Part shown: in pieces, positions 51,340-59,657 of the stretch
How positions within the stretch are numbered: the first letter of the stretch is position 1
How the letters are laid out: every line of letters begins with the position of its first letter
Program-made: the position numbers and the translations under genes
Notes under the pieces: model-generated
Databases searched by the model: none
Told to the model about the DNA's origin: nothing
The model's input: the letters and a program-made list of their open reading frames with translations, nothing else
From: Plantactinospora endophytica
GTDB taxonomy: Bacteria > Actinomycetota > Actinomycetes > Mycobacteriales > Micromonosporaceae
DNA length: 64,000 bases
Reading direction: 5' to 3'
Assembly (NCBI RefSeq): GCF_016862915.1
Contig: NZ_BONW01000001.1
Location: 434,001 to 498,000, forward strand

Positions 51340-51514
51340 CCGGAGGCGGCTCGACGGGCTCGCCGCCGCGTGGCTCGACGGCAACGACGCGTGACTCGAC
51401 GGCAACGGCGTGTGGCGCGGCTACAACGGTGTGTGGTGCGGTGGCAACGGCGTGTGGCGCAGCCGCCCGCGCGTCCTGACCGGCGCGGCGGGTGGTAGCT
51501 CGTACCATGGCGGC

Positions 51515-52930
51515 GTGCGTCGCGCCTCTCCGCCGCGCCTGCCCGCAGCTCCGCGGCCCCGTCGTTCCGGGCTGGCCGCCGGCCTCCTCGCCTCCGCCGT
51601 CCTGTTCGGCCTCTCCGCCGCCTCCTGCGAGTCCGACGAGCAGGTCGGGCTGGCCAGTGCGGCCCGAGCCGACGTCGCCGAACTGGTCGACGCGCCGGCC
51701 AGCGTGACGGCCCGCGCTGCGGCGACCTTGAGCGCGCCCGCCGACGGCACCCTGGCCGAGCTGCGGGTCGGCCCCGGTGACCGGGTCCGGGCGGGCCGGG
51801 TGCTCGCCGTCATCGACTCGCCGTCGGCCCGGGAGCGGCTGGCCAGGGCGCGCCGGGCCCTCGACGCGGCCCGGAGCGCCGGGCGCGGGATCGGCGGCGG
51901 CGCCGACCTGGCCCGGTTGCGGCGCGGCACGGACCGGGCGGCGGACGAGGCGTTCCGGGCCGCTCGGGCCGCCGCCGGCAGGATCACCGACCCACAGGCC
52001 CGGGCCGCGCTGCTCGCCCAGGTCAGGATCGCGGAGCGGCAGTACACGGCGGCGGCCGACAGCGTGGGCGAGGCGGTACGAGCCGTGCAGCGGGGCGTCG
52101 CCGGACTCGGCTCGGCGGTACGGGCGCTCTCCGCCGCCCAGCGTCTCCAGGCCGAGCAGGCGTACGACCTGGCGAAGGCGACCGTCGACGCCCTCGTGCT
52201 GCGGGCCCCGATCGGCGGGGTGGTGCAGCTCGGCGGTCCCGCGTCGCCGGCCGGTGGCGTTCCCGCCGACGCGCTGGCCGGACTGCTCGCCGGTACCGGC
52301 GGGCTCGGTCTGCCGGCCGGGGTCGATCCGGCCGGTGGGCCCGGCGGGCGCGGCCCGACCGCACCGGTGGCCGGGGTCGACGGCGCCGTGCCGGTCGGCG
52401 GCCGGGTGAGTGCGGGTACCCCGGTGTTGACCGTGGTGGACCTGACCGACCTCGGACTGGTCGCCGAGGTGGACGAGACGGACGTGTTGCTGGTCGCCGA
52501 GGGGGTGCCGGCGAGCGTGGAACTCGACGCCGCCACCGGGGCGGAGTATTCGGCCCGGGTCCGCTCGGTCGACGTACTGCCGACCGCGTCGGCGCGGGGC
52601 GGTGTCTCGTACCGGGTGCGGTTGGCGCTCGGTCCGGGACGGTTCACCGACGGGCGGCCCGCCCCGGCTCCCCGCCCCGGGATGAGCGCGGTCGTCCGGC
52701 TCCGGGTACGCGAGGCGACCGGCGCGGTGACCGTGCCGGCGGCGGCGGTGCAGTCGGACGGAGCCAGGGACGCGGTCTGGGTGGTCCGGGAGGGGATAGC
52801 CGAACGGGTGCCGGTGACGGTCGGGGTGCAGGGGCAGGAACTGGTGCAGATCGTCAGCGGGGTGCAGCCCGGCCAGCAGGTGGTGGTCAGCGGGGCGGAC
52901 CAGGTGCGGTCCGGAGAGCGGGTCCGGTGA
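51515..52930 (+). CDS. MacA/HlyD-type periplasmic adaptor subunit
   Basis: 471 residues. An N-terminal signal or anchor (hydrophobic 20-38) ending LSAASC, a possible lipobox; a lipoyl half (LSAPADGTLAELRVGPGDRV) , an alpha-hairpin region (about 105-225), the second lipoyl half (VLRAPIGGVVQLGG) with a Gly/Pro-rich insertion, then beta-barrel and membrane-proximal domains. First gene of a three-gene export operon. TACCAT six bases before the GTG indicates a leaderless start. Confidence 0.85.
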   Translation: MRRASPPRLPAAPRPRRSGLAAGLLASAVLFGLSAASCESDEQVGLASAARADVAELVDAPASVTARAAATLSAPADGTLAELRVGPGDRVRAGRVLAVIDSPSARERLARARRALDAARSAGRGIGGGADLARLRRGTDRAADEAFRAARAAAGRITDPQARAALLAQVRIAERQYTAAADSVGEAVRAVQRGVAGLGSAVRALSAAQRLQAEQAYDLAKATVDALVLRAPIGGVVQLGGPASPAGGVPADALAGLLAGTGGLGLPAGVDPAGGPGGRGPTAPVAGVDGAVPVGGRVSAGTPVLTVVDLTDLGLVAEVDETDVLLVAEGVPASVELDAATGAEYSARVRSVDVLPTASARGGVSYRVRLALGPGRFTDGRPAPAPRPGMSAVVRLRVREATGAVTVPAAAVQSDGARDAVWVVREGIAERVPVTVGVQGQELVQIVSGVQPGQQVVVSGADQVRSGERVR

Positions 52931-54039
52931 CCGGACCGCCGGTGGGCAGCTCCGAGGACGGATCATCGGGCGCGGGCGGGGTCGAACTTCGCCGACCCGG
53001 TCGCCCGGTGGCCGGTGGACCGGGCCGTCGCTCCGGCGTGGCGGTCGAGGCGGTCGACCTGGTCCGGACGTACGACCTGGGCGGCGTGTCGGTGAGCGCG
53101 TTGCGCGGTGTCTCGCTGACCATCGCCGCCGGGGACTACGTGGCGGTCGTCGGGCCGTCCGGATCGGGCAAGTCGACTCTGATGCACCTGCTCGGCGGCC
53201 TGGACCGGCCCACCTCCGGCCGGCTGGTCATCGGCGGCCGGGACGTCGCCACCCTGGACGCCGGGGAACTCGCCAGGCTGCGCAACGAGACCATCGGCTT
53301 CGTCTTCCAGTCCTTCCACCTGCTGCCCCGGACCTCGGCGGTCGACAACGTAGCGCTGCCGCTGGTCTACCGGGGGATCGGCGGGCGGCGACGGCGGGAG
53401 CTGGCGGCGGCGATGCTCGGCCGGGTGGGCCTCGGGCACCGGCTGGACCACCGGCCCAACCAGCTCTCCGGCGGGGAGCAGCAGCGGGTGGCGATCGCCC
53501 GGGCCCTGGTCACCGATCCGGTGCTGCTGCTCGCCGACGAGCCGACCGGCAATCTCGACAGCGCGACCGGCGAGTCGGTGTTGACCCTGCTGGAGGAGTT
53601 GAACGCCGACTCCGGGGTGGCGCTGGTGCTGGTGACCCACGACCGCGAGGTCGCCGGGCGGGCGCACCGGCAGGTCGTGATGCGGGACGGAGCCGTCGTC
53701 GTACCGGCAGCGGCGGAGCCGGGAGCGGAGACCGGGCCGGGTTCGGCGACGGTCGTGCCGGCGGCCCGGCGGCGGCCTGAGATAGTAGACCCCGCTCCCA
53801 GCGCGGAGCCCCGACGAGCGTCCGGAAGCGACTCGGGGCACCCGTCCGGTGGCTCCGGTGGCGCCACCGGAGCCACCGGACGCCGCGGGGTCGGCGACGA
53901 GTCGCCGGAGAGCGCGGCGAGCGCGGGGAGCCTCGGGAGCGCGGGGAGCCTGGGAGGCGCGGAGAGCGCAGGGAGCGCGGAGAGCCCGGGGAGCGCGGAG
54001 AGCCCGGGGAGCGCGGAGAGCCCGGGGAGCGCCTCGTGA
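52927..54039 (+). CDS. MacB-type ABC transporter ATPase
   Basis: 370 residues. Walker A GPSGSGKST (76-84), Q-loop FVFQ, signature LSGGEQQ (180-186), Walker B VLLLADEP (199-206), H-loop H238. Flanked by unusual tails: about 38 disordered residues before the domain and about 125 after, ending in GSAESP repeats encoded by three exact 18-bp units. GTGA overlaps at both ends place it between adaptor and permease. Confidence 0.9.
   Translation: MTGPPVGSSEDGSSGAGGVELRRPGRPVAGGPGRRSGVAVEAVDLVRTYDLGGVSVSALRGVSLTIAAGDYVAVVGPSGSGKSTLMHLLGGLDRPTSGRLVIGGRDVATLDAGELARLRNETIGFVFQSFHLLPRTSAVDNVALPLVYRGIGGRRRRELAAAMLGRVGLGHRLDHRPNQLSGGEQQRVAIARALVTDPVLLLADEPTGNLDSATGESVLTLLEELNADSGVALVLVTHDREVAGRAHRQVVMRDGAVVVPAAAEPGAETGPGSATVVPAARRRPEIVDPAPSAEPRRASGSDSGHPSGGSGGATGATGRRGVGDESPESAASAGSLGSAGSLGGAESAGSAESPGSAESPGSAESPGSAS
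53974..54027 (+). repeat. Three exact 18-bp in-frame repeats in the ATPase gene end
   Basis: AGCGCGGAGAGCCCGGGG three times without mismatch, just before the stop and the coupled permease start. Copy-number change would add or remove six residues and keep the frame. Confidence 0.9.
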
Positions 54040-55220
54040 GGATCGCCGAGGCGTGGCGGGTCGCGCTGGACGCGCTGGCGGCGAACCGGCTGCGAAGCAT
54101 GCTCACCATGCTCGGGGTGGTGATCGGGGTGGCCGCCGTGGTGGTGCTGGTCGCCATCGGCACCGGCGCCAGGCGGGAGGTGGAGCAGCAGGTCGAGGGG
54201 TTGGGCTCGAACCTGGTCGTGGTGGTGCCCGGCCGGCTCGACTTCGGCGCGGCGCCGGCCGTCTCCCGACTGTCGCTGGCCGACGTCGAGGCGGTCAACC
54301 GGGTGGTCGGCGATCCGCGCCGGGTGGCGGTCACGGTCACCTCCGGCGAGACGGTACGCGCCGGTACCCGCTCGGCGTTCACCACCGTGCAGGGCGTACT
54401 GGAGACCACGCCCGAGGTGTTCGTCCGAAAACTCGACCAGGGCAGTTACCTGACGGCGTCCGATGTGGACACCAGTCGCCGGGTGGCGGTGCTCGGTGCC
54501 ACGGTGGCCGGTACCCTCTTCGGCGACCGGGAACCGGTCGGCCAGCAGGTGGCGATCGCCGGCGTACGGTTCCGGGTGGTCGGGGTCTTCGCCCCGCTCG
54601 GCCAGAGTCTCGGGGTGGACCGGGACGACGAGGTGCACATCCCGGTGACCGCCGCGCACCGGCTCTACGGCACCCAGCGGATCGACGGCATCGCGATCAA
54701 GGCACCGGACCGGGCGGAGATCGACGCCCTCGGCGCCCGGGTCGTCGCCGAGCTGTCCCGGCGGCATCCCGACACCGAGTTCAGCGCGGTGACCCAGGAG
54801 CAGATCCTCGGCGTACTCGGCGACATCCTCGGCGTGCTGACCGGGGTGCTGGCCGCGATCGCCGGCATATCGCTGCTGGTGGGCGGTGTCGGGGTCTCCA
54901 ACATCATGCTGGTCTCGGTACGCGAGCGGACCCGGGAGATCGGCCTGCGCAAGGCGGTCGGCGCCCGGCCCCGGGACATCGGGATCCAGTTCCTGCTGGA
55001 GGCGGTACTGCTGACCGCGCTCGGCGGGGTGCTCGGGATGGGTCTGGGGGTGGGCGCCGCGCTGCTGGTGGCCGCCCTCTCCCCGGTACCGGCGGTGGTC
55101 ACCTGGTGGTCGCTGGCGCTCTCCTTCGGGGTCTCGGCAACGGTCGGGATCGTCTTCGGGGTGGTACCGGCGCAGCGGGCCGGGCGGTTGGACCCGGTGG
55201 TGGCACTCCGGGCCGAATGA
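54036..55220 (+). CDS. MacB/FtsX-type ABC transporter permease
   Basis: 394 residues with the MacB layout: helix 1 (RSMLTMLGVVIGVAAVVVLV), a periplasmic core domain (about 45-250), and three C-terminal helices with the conserved VGGVGVSNIMLVSVRERTRE and GLRKAVGARPRDI. Exports an unknown peptide or lipid with the adaptor and ATPase. The start overlaps the ATPase stop. Confidence 0.9.
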   Translation: MRIAEAWRVALDALAANRLRSMLTMLGVVIGVAAVVVLVAIGTGARREVEQQVEGLGSNLVVVVPGRLDFGAAPAVSRLSLADVEAVNRVVGDPRRVAVTVTSGETVRAGTRSAFTTVQGVLETTPEVFVRKLDQGSYLTASDVDTSRRVAVLGATVAGTLFGDREPVGQQVAIAGVRFRVVGVFAPLGQSLGVDRDDEVHIPVTAAHRLYGTQRIDGIAIKAPDRAEIDALGARVVAELSRRHPDTEFSAVTQEQILGVLGDILGVLTGVLAAIAGISLLVGGVGVSNIMLVSVRERTREIGLRKAVGARPRDIGIQFLLEAVLLTALGGVLGMGLGVGAALLVAALSPVPAVVTWWSLALSFGVSATVGIVFGVVPAQRAGRLDPVVALRAE

Positions 55221-55480
55221 CCGTCGGCGAGCCTTTCGACCCTCCCTCCCGCTCTCTGGTCGTCAGGGGTGACGGATGGGGCGAACCGGCCCCGTCGTCC
55301 GGGTCGACGGGGTCCGGCGGGCGTTCCCAGGTGTCGACGGGCGAGTCAGTGATGATCAATTGCCCGAAGGGATCGCGTCGGTCACAGCCGTCCCGTTACC
55401 GTACTGGTAACACGCGCGTAGCTGCGGCGCGGAAGCATCCCGCCGGGCACGCGCCGGGGATTGGGATGGGTTGGTGAGCC

Positions 55481-55693
55481 ATGGCAGGATCACCACAACC
55501 GGACAGCCGAATGCCGGAGGTCAGGTTCCTGACCGTCGCCGAGGTGGCGACGTTGATGCGGGTGTCGAAGATGACGGTCTACCGGCTGGTGCACTCCGGC
55601 GAGTTGACCGCGGTCCGGGTGGGTCGGTCGTTCCGGGTACCGGAGCACGCCGTGCACGAATATCTGCGCGGCGCCTTTCAGGAGACCGCCTGA
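55481..55693 (+). CDS. Excisionase-type helix-turn-helix protein (Rv0500A-like)
   Basis: 70 residues, a MerR/excisionase winged helix: FLTVAEVATLMRVSKMTVYR, LVHSGELTAVRVGRSF, RVPEHAVHEYL. It matches the small DNA-binding protein that in actinobacteria precedes bS22 and a galE-like gene. First gene of the right conserved block. ATG at 55481; an in-frame ATG at 55511 is possible. Confidence 0.87.
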   Translation: MAGSPQPDSRMPEVRFLTVAEVATLMRVSKMTVYRLVHSGELTAVRVGRSFRVPEHAVHEYLRGAFQETA

Positions 55694-55958
55694 CGGCTGA
55701 TCGGCGACGACGGCGGGCGCTCGGCGGGCCGGTACCGGCGCGGGACGGTCGGGGGTTCCGGAGCGCGCCGGGCGGCTCGGCGTGGGGGCGCTTTCGCCCG
55801 GCCGACGACGCAGCGCTAGTCTGGACCGCGACCGTGGCCACGTGCCGATCTGGGTGTGAACCCGTCGTGCCGGTCCGGTCCGTTGTCCAGCTCGGTAGCC
55901 GGCGGCACCCTCGGGTGACTCCGGTCCGATCAGCACGTCGCATCAGAAGGGCTGTCGT

Positions 55959-56060
55959 ATGGGCTCGGTGGTCAAGAAGCGCCGCAAGCGCATGGCCAAG
56001 AAGAAGCACCGCAAGCTGCTGCGCAAGACCCGCGTCCAGCGTCGCCGTCTCGGCAAGTGA
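55959..56060 (+). CDS. Small ribosomal protein bS22 (AURKAIP1/COX24-domain)
   Basis: 33 residues, [20 protein letters not shown] then [13 protein letters not shown], extremely basic. It equals Rv0500B of M. tuberculosis, which was found bound in the mycobacterial small ribosomal subunit as bS22. GAAGGG precedes the ATG. Gene order with the HTH protein before and the epimerase after is conserved. Confidence 0.92.
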   Translation: MGSVVKKRRKRMAKKKHRKLLRKTRVQRRRLGK

Positions 56061-56179
56061 CCCTGGCCGGGCGTTCGCCCGGCCGGCGGTGAGCCGGTCA
56101 GCTGTCGACCTTCGGAGGCCCACGTGACGACGTCGCGGCGGTCCGGGCCCGGCCCGGGTCGTCCCGCGCGGAGCGCGAG

Positions 56180-57304
56180 GTGACCCCCGGTAGCACCCCC
56201 GGTGCGCCGGGGGTCGTCGTGGTGACCGGAGTCAGCCGGTTCCTCGGCGCGCACGTGGCGGCGCGACTCGTCGCCGACGACCGGATCGCCCGGGTCGTCG
56301 GTCTCGACGTGCACGAACCGGCGCCCGAGATCGCCGGGCTGCTCGACGGCGTCGAGCGGGTCCGGGCCGACGCCGGTGCGGTCGGCACCATCGTCGACGA
56401 GCTGGGTGCCGACGCCGTCGTGCACCTTGCGCTGCTCACCGCCGCCGATCCGCAACACGGCGGCCGGGCGGCGATGAAGGAGCAGAACGTCATCGGCACG
56501 ATGCAACTGCTCGCCGCCGCCCAGCGGGCACCCCGGCTGCGCAAGCTGGTCGTGCGCTCGTCCACCGCCGCGTACGGGGCGTCGTTCCGGGACCCGGCGG
56601 TCTTCACCGAGGACACCGAGCCCCGGGCGGTGCCGCGCGGCGGGTTCGCCCGGGACATCCTCGACATCGAGGGGTACGTCCGCGGCTTCCGTCGACGCCG
56701 TCCCGACGTCACCGCCACCGTGCTGCGCTTCGCGCCGTTCATCGGCTCGATGGCGAACACCACTCTGACCAGGTATTTCGCCCAGCCCGTGGTGCCGACC
56801 GTGCTCGGCCGGGACCCCCGGCTCCAGTTCGTGCACTTCGACGACGTGCTGGAGGTGCTGCACCGGTCGGTGGTGGAGGAGCACGCCGGGACGTTCAACG
56901 TCGCCGGGCCGGGGGTGCTGGCGCTGTCCCAGGCGATCCGCCGGGCCGGCCGGGTCGCCCTGCCGGTGGTCGAGCCGGGGCTCTCCGGCGCGGCCGGGCT
57001 CGCCCGGGTGTTCGGCTTCGGGCGGTACGGCCTCGACCAGGTCGACCTGTTCGTGCACGGCCGGGTGGTCGACACCACCAGGCTGACCAGTGAATACGGC
57101 TTCACCCCGCGCTCCACCGCCGCCGCCTTCGACGAGTTCATCGCCAGCCACACCGACGGGACGGTGCTCGGGCCGGAGCAGCTCCGGCGGGCCGAACAGG
57201 CGATCATGGACGGCGTCCGGCACACCCGGGCCACCGTCCGGGAGCGGATCGGTCAACTCGGCCAGGCCGACGGCGCCGGGCCGGTGCAGCGGGGCGACCG
57301 ATGA
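56180..57304 (+). CDS. NAD-dependent epimerase/dehydratase (Rv0501-like)
   Basis: 374 residues, an extended short-chain dehydrogenase. The dinucleotide-binding start is VVVTGVSRFLGAHVA, a GxxxFLG variant of GxxGxxG. The catalytic YxxxK is not clearly present (SSTAAYGASFRD has Y but no K four on), so it may be atypical. GTG at 56180 follows GGAG. Coupled to the acyltransferase by ATGA. Confidence 0.85.
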   Translation: MTPGSTPGAPGVVVVTGVSRFLGAHVAARLVADDRIARVVGLDVHEPAPEIAGLLDGVERVRADAGAVGTIVDELGADAVVHLALLTAADPQHGGRAAMKEQNVIGTMQLLAAAQRAPRLRKLVVRSSTAAYGASFRDPAVFTEDTEPRAVPRGGFARDILDIEGYVRGFRRRRPDVTATVLRFAPFIGSMANTTLTRYFAQPVVPTVLGRDPRLQFVHFDDVLEVLHRSVVEEHAGTFNVAGPGVLALSQAIRRAGRVALPVVEPGLSGAAGLARVFGFGRYGLDQVDLFVHGRVVDTTRLTSEYGFTPRSTAAAFDEFIASHTDGTVLGPEQLRRAEQAIMDGVRHTRATVRERIGQLGQADGAGPVQRGDR

Positions 57305-58473
57305 ACGCCAACGACAACGGCAACGGCCGGCGTACCGCCGATGGCAACGGCCGGAGTGCCGGGACCGGCGGGGACGGCCGGAGTGCCGCCGACGGCAACG
57401 GTCGGAGTGCGGGCACCGGCGGGGACGGTCGGAGTGCCGGTGGCGGGGACGGTCGGGGTATCGGGACCGGTGGAGACGGGGAGAACGCGGCGGTGCGGCA
57501 CGACCCGGAGAGTGCGGCCGAGCCGCGGTACGGCGTACCCCCGGCGGACGACGTCGCGGAGCTGGACCGGCCGGCGCGGCGCAACGGGCACCGGCCCCGG
57601 CCGATCGGGTCGGCGGTGGCCGACCGGCCCGGGGACGTGTGGGACCGGCGGGTCGCCGCCGGGCTGGCCTTCCTGCGCCGACGGCTCTCCGGCCAGTACG
57701 AGGTCGACGAGTTCGGCTTCGACCCCGAGCTGACCGACCAGGTCTTCCATCCGGTGCTGCGCCGGCTCTACCGCGACTGGTTCCGCACCGAGGTCTTCGG
57801 CATCGAGAACCTGCCGGTCGACGGGGCCGGCCTGGTGGTGGGCAACCACTCCGGCACCGTCGCGATGGACGCGCTGGTGCTGTCGGCGGTGCTGCACGAC
57901 CGGCACCCCGCGCACCGCTACCTGCGGCTGCTCGGCGCCGACCTGGTCTTCCGGATGCCGGTCGTCTCCGAGCTGGTCCGCAAGACCGGCGGCACGGTCG
58001 CCTGCAACCCGGACGCCGAGCGGCTGCTCGCCCGGGGCGAACTGGTCGGCGTCTTCCCCGAGGGGTTCAAGGGCGTCGGCAAGCTCTACGCGGACCGCTA
58101 CAAGCTGCAACGGTTCGGCCGGGGCGGTTTCGTCTCCGCCGCGCTCCGTACCGGTACCCCGATCATCCCGGTGGCGATCGTCGGCGCCGAGGAGACGTAC
58201 CCGATGCTCGCCGACATCAAGCCGCTGGCCCGACTGCTCAAGCTGCCGTACTTCCCGGTGACGCCGACCTTCCCGTGGCTCGGTCCGCTCGGCGCGGTGC
58301 CGCTGCCCAGCAAGTGGCTGATCGAGTTCTGCCCGCCGATCCCCACCGACCACCTGGTCGACTCGGCCGACGATCCGCTTGTCGTCTTCAACCTCGCCGA
58401 CCAGGTACGCGAGACCATCCAGCAGACCCTGCACCAGTTGCTGGAGAAGCGCCCCGACCCGTTCGGCCCCTGA
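57301..58473 (+). CDS. PlsC-type lysophospholipid acyltransferase (Rv0502-like)
   Basis: 390 residues. A glycine-rich N-terminus (about 1-60) built from DGNGRSAGTGGDGRSA-like units, then the acyltransferase domain with NHSGTVAMD (HX4D), VFPEGFKGVGK and VPVAIVGAEE. It probably adds the second acyl chain in phospholipid or mannoside synthesis. Coupled to the epimerase upstream. Confidence 0.87.
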   Translation: MNANDNGNGRRTADGNGRSAGTGGDGRSAADGNGRSAGTGGDGRSAGGGDGRGIGTGGDGENAAVRHDPESAAEPRYGVPPADDVAELDRPARRNGHRPRPIGSAVADRPGDVWDRRVAAGLAFLRRRLSGQYEVDEFGFDPELTDQVFHPVLRRLYRDWFRTEVFGIENLPVDGAGLVVGNHSGTVAMDALVLSAVLHDRHPAHRYLRLLGADLVFRMPVVSELVRKTGGTVACNPDAERLLARGELVGVFPEGFKGVGKLYADRYKLQRFGRGGFVSAALRTGTPIIPVAIVGAEETYPMLADIKPLARLLKLPYFPVTPTFPWLGPLGAVPLPSKWLIEFCPPIPTDHLVDSADDPLVVFNLADQVRETIQQTLHQLLEKRPDPFGP

Positions 58474-58551
58474 CCCCGCCGTTCCGTCGGCCCGCGTCGA
58501 GACCCGTCCAGCCATTCACCCGTCCACCCGCTCACCGTCCACCCGTCCGGG

Positions 58552-58598
58552 CAGCGGGTCAGCGGGTCAGTCGGTCAGCGGGTCAGCGGGTCAGTCGG
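58552..58598. repeat. Two-copy 23-bp repeat at a convergent gene junction
   Basis: CAGCGGGTCAGCGGGTCAGTCGG occurs at 58552-58574 and 58576-58598. Within it GGTCAGC recurs. It overlaps the end of the HAD gene. Confidence 0.75.
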
Positions 58599-59464
58599 CG
58601 GCGACGCATCGCCAGGCCGGCGGTCACCGCGCCGGCCACCAGCCCGGCCGCGACGGTCGAGGGTACGGCGATCCGGGCCGCCTTCCGGCCGGTCCGGAAG
58701 TCGTGGACCGACCAGCCCCGTTCCCGGGCGTGCCGGAGCAGCGTGCCGTCCGGGTTGATCGCCACCGCCCGACCGACGGCGGAGAGCATCGGCAGGTCGT
58801 TGGCGGAGTCGCTGTACGCGGCACAGCGGTCGAGATCCAGCCCCTCCACCGCGGCGAGCTGGGCCACCGCGTCCGCCTTGGCCGGCCCGTGCATCAGGTC
58901 GCCGACCAGCCGGCCGGTGTACGCGCCGTCCCGGATCTCGGCGACGGTGCCGATCGCGCCGGTCAGGCCGAGCCGGGCCGCGATGATCCGGCCGATCTCC
59001 ACCGGGGCGGCGGTGACCAGCCAGACCCGCTGACCGGCGTCCAGGTGCTGCTGGGCCAGGGCCCGGCTGCCGGCCCAGATCCGGGGCGCCATCAGCTCGT
59101 CGAAAATCTCCTCGGTGAGCCGTTCGACGTCCTCGACCCGCCAGCCCGCGACGAAGGCCAGCGCGGCCTCCTTGACCCGGGACATGCTGCCGGCGTGCTC
59201 GACGGCGAGTACCCGGAACCGGAGCTGCTGCCAGGCGAACCGGGCCAGGTCGCCGGTGGTGAGGTAGTTGCGGGCCGCCAGGCCACGGGCGAACCAGTAG
59301 ATGGAGGCGCCCTGCATCACCGTGTTGTCCACGTCGAAGAAGGCGGCGGCGCAGGGGTCGGTCCGGGCCGGGGCCGTGGGTGGGGCGTCCGGTCCCGAGG
59401 CGGCCCAGCCTGCGGTGTGACCGTGCTCGTCGGTGCTGATCGTCACCTTGCGGGCCCGGGCCAC
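58583..59464 (-). CDS. HAD-IB phosphatase (SerB-like, Rv0505c position)
   Basis: 293 residues. The nucleophile motif is FFDVDNTV (D44, D46), followed by WLVTAAPVEIG (motif II) and CAAYSDSANDLPML (motif IV). The cap domain is small and helical. A C-terminal hydrophobic segment (about 265-285) may anchor it. In actinobacteria this gene follows the acyltransferase on the opposite strand, as here. Serine phosphatase activity is possible but other phosphomonoesters cannot be excluded. Confidence 0.86.
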   Translation of the reverse strand: MARARKVTISTDEHGHTAGWAASGPDAPPTAPARTDPCAAAFFDVDNTVMQGASIYWFARGLAARNYLTTGDLARFAWQQLRFRVLAVEHAGSMSRVKEAALAFVAGWRVEDVERLTEEIFDELMAPRIWAGSRALAQQHLDAGQRVWLVTAAPVEIGRIIAARLGLTGAIGTVAEIRDGAYTGRLVGDLMHGPAKADAVAQLAAVEGLDLDRCAAYSDSANDLPMLSAVGRAVAINPDGTLLRHARERGWSVHDFRTGRKAARIAVPSTVAAGLVAGAVTAGLAMRRRRLTR

Positions 59465-59491
59465 GCGGGAACCTCCTCGCTACGCGTACAC

Positions 59492-59579
59492 AGCGAGGGT
59501 AGCCGGATCGGCCCTGACGTACCCGGAGTCCGACGAGCGAGGGTAGCCGGATCGGCCCTGACGTACCCGGAGTCCGACG
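59492..59579 (-). repeat. Exact 44-bp tandem duplication upstream of the HAD gene
   Basis: 59492-59535 is repeated without mismatch at 59536-59579. On the minus strand each copy carries TACCCT, a -10-like element, so the promoter has been duplicated. Confidence 0.88.
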
Positions 59580-59657
59580 GTCGCCGCCCGTTCCGGGCCG
59601 AGGTGGACGTCGAACGAGGACGAGGCCGAGGCCGGTGCGCCGACGGGATGCGCAGGC

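Noticed and set aside
55481-55693. BldC
   Set aside because: The sequence is closer to the Rv0500A excisionase-type protein, and its neighbours (bS22, epimerase) fit that locus rather than bldC.
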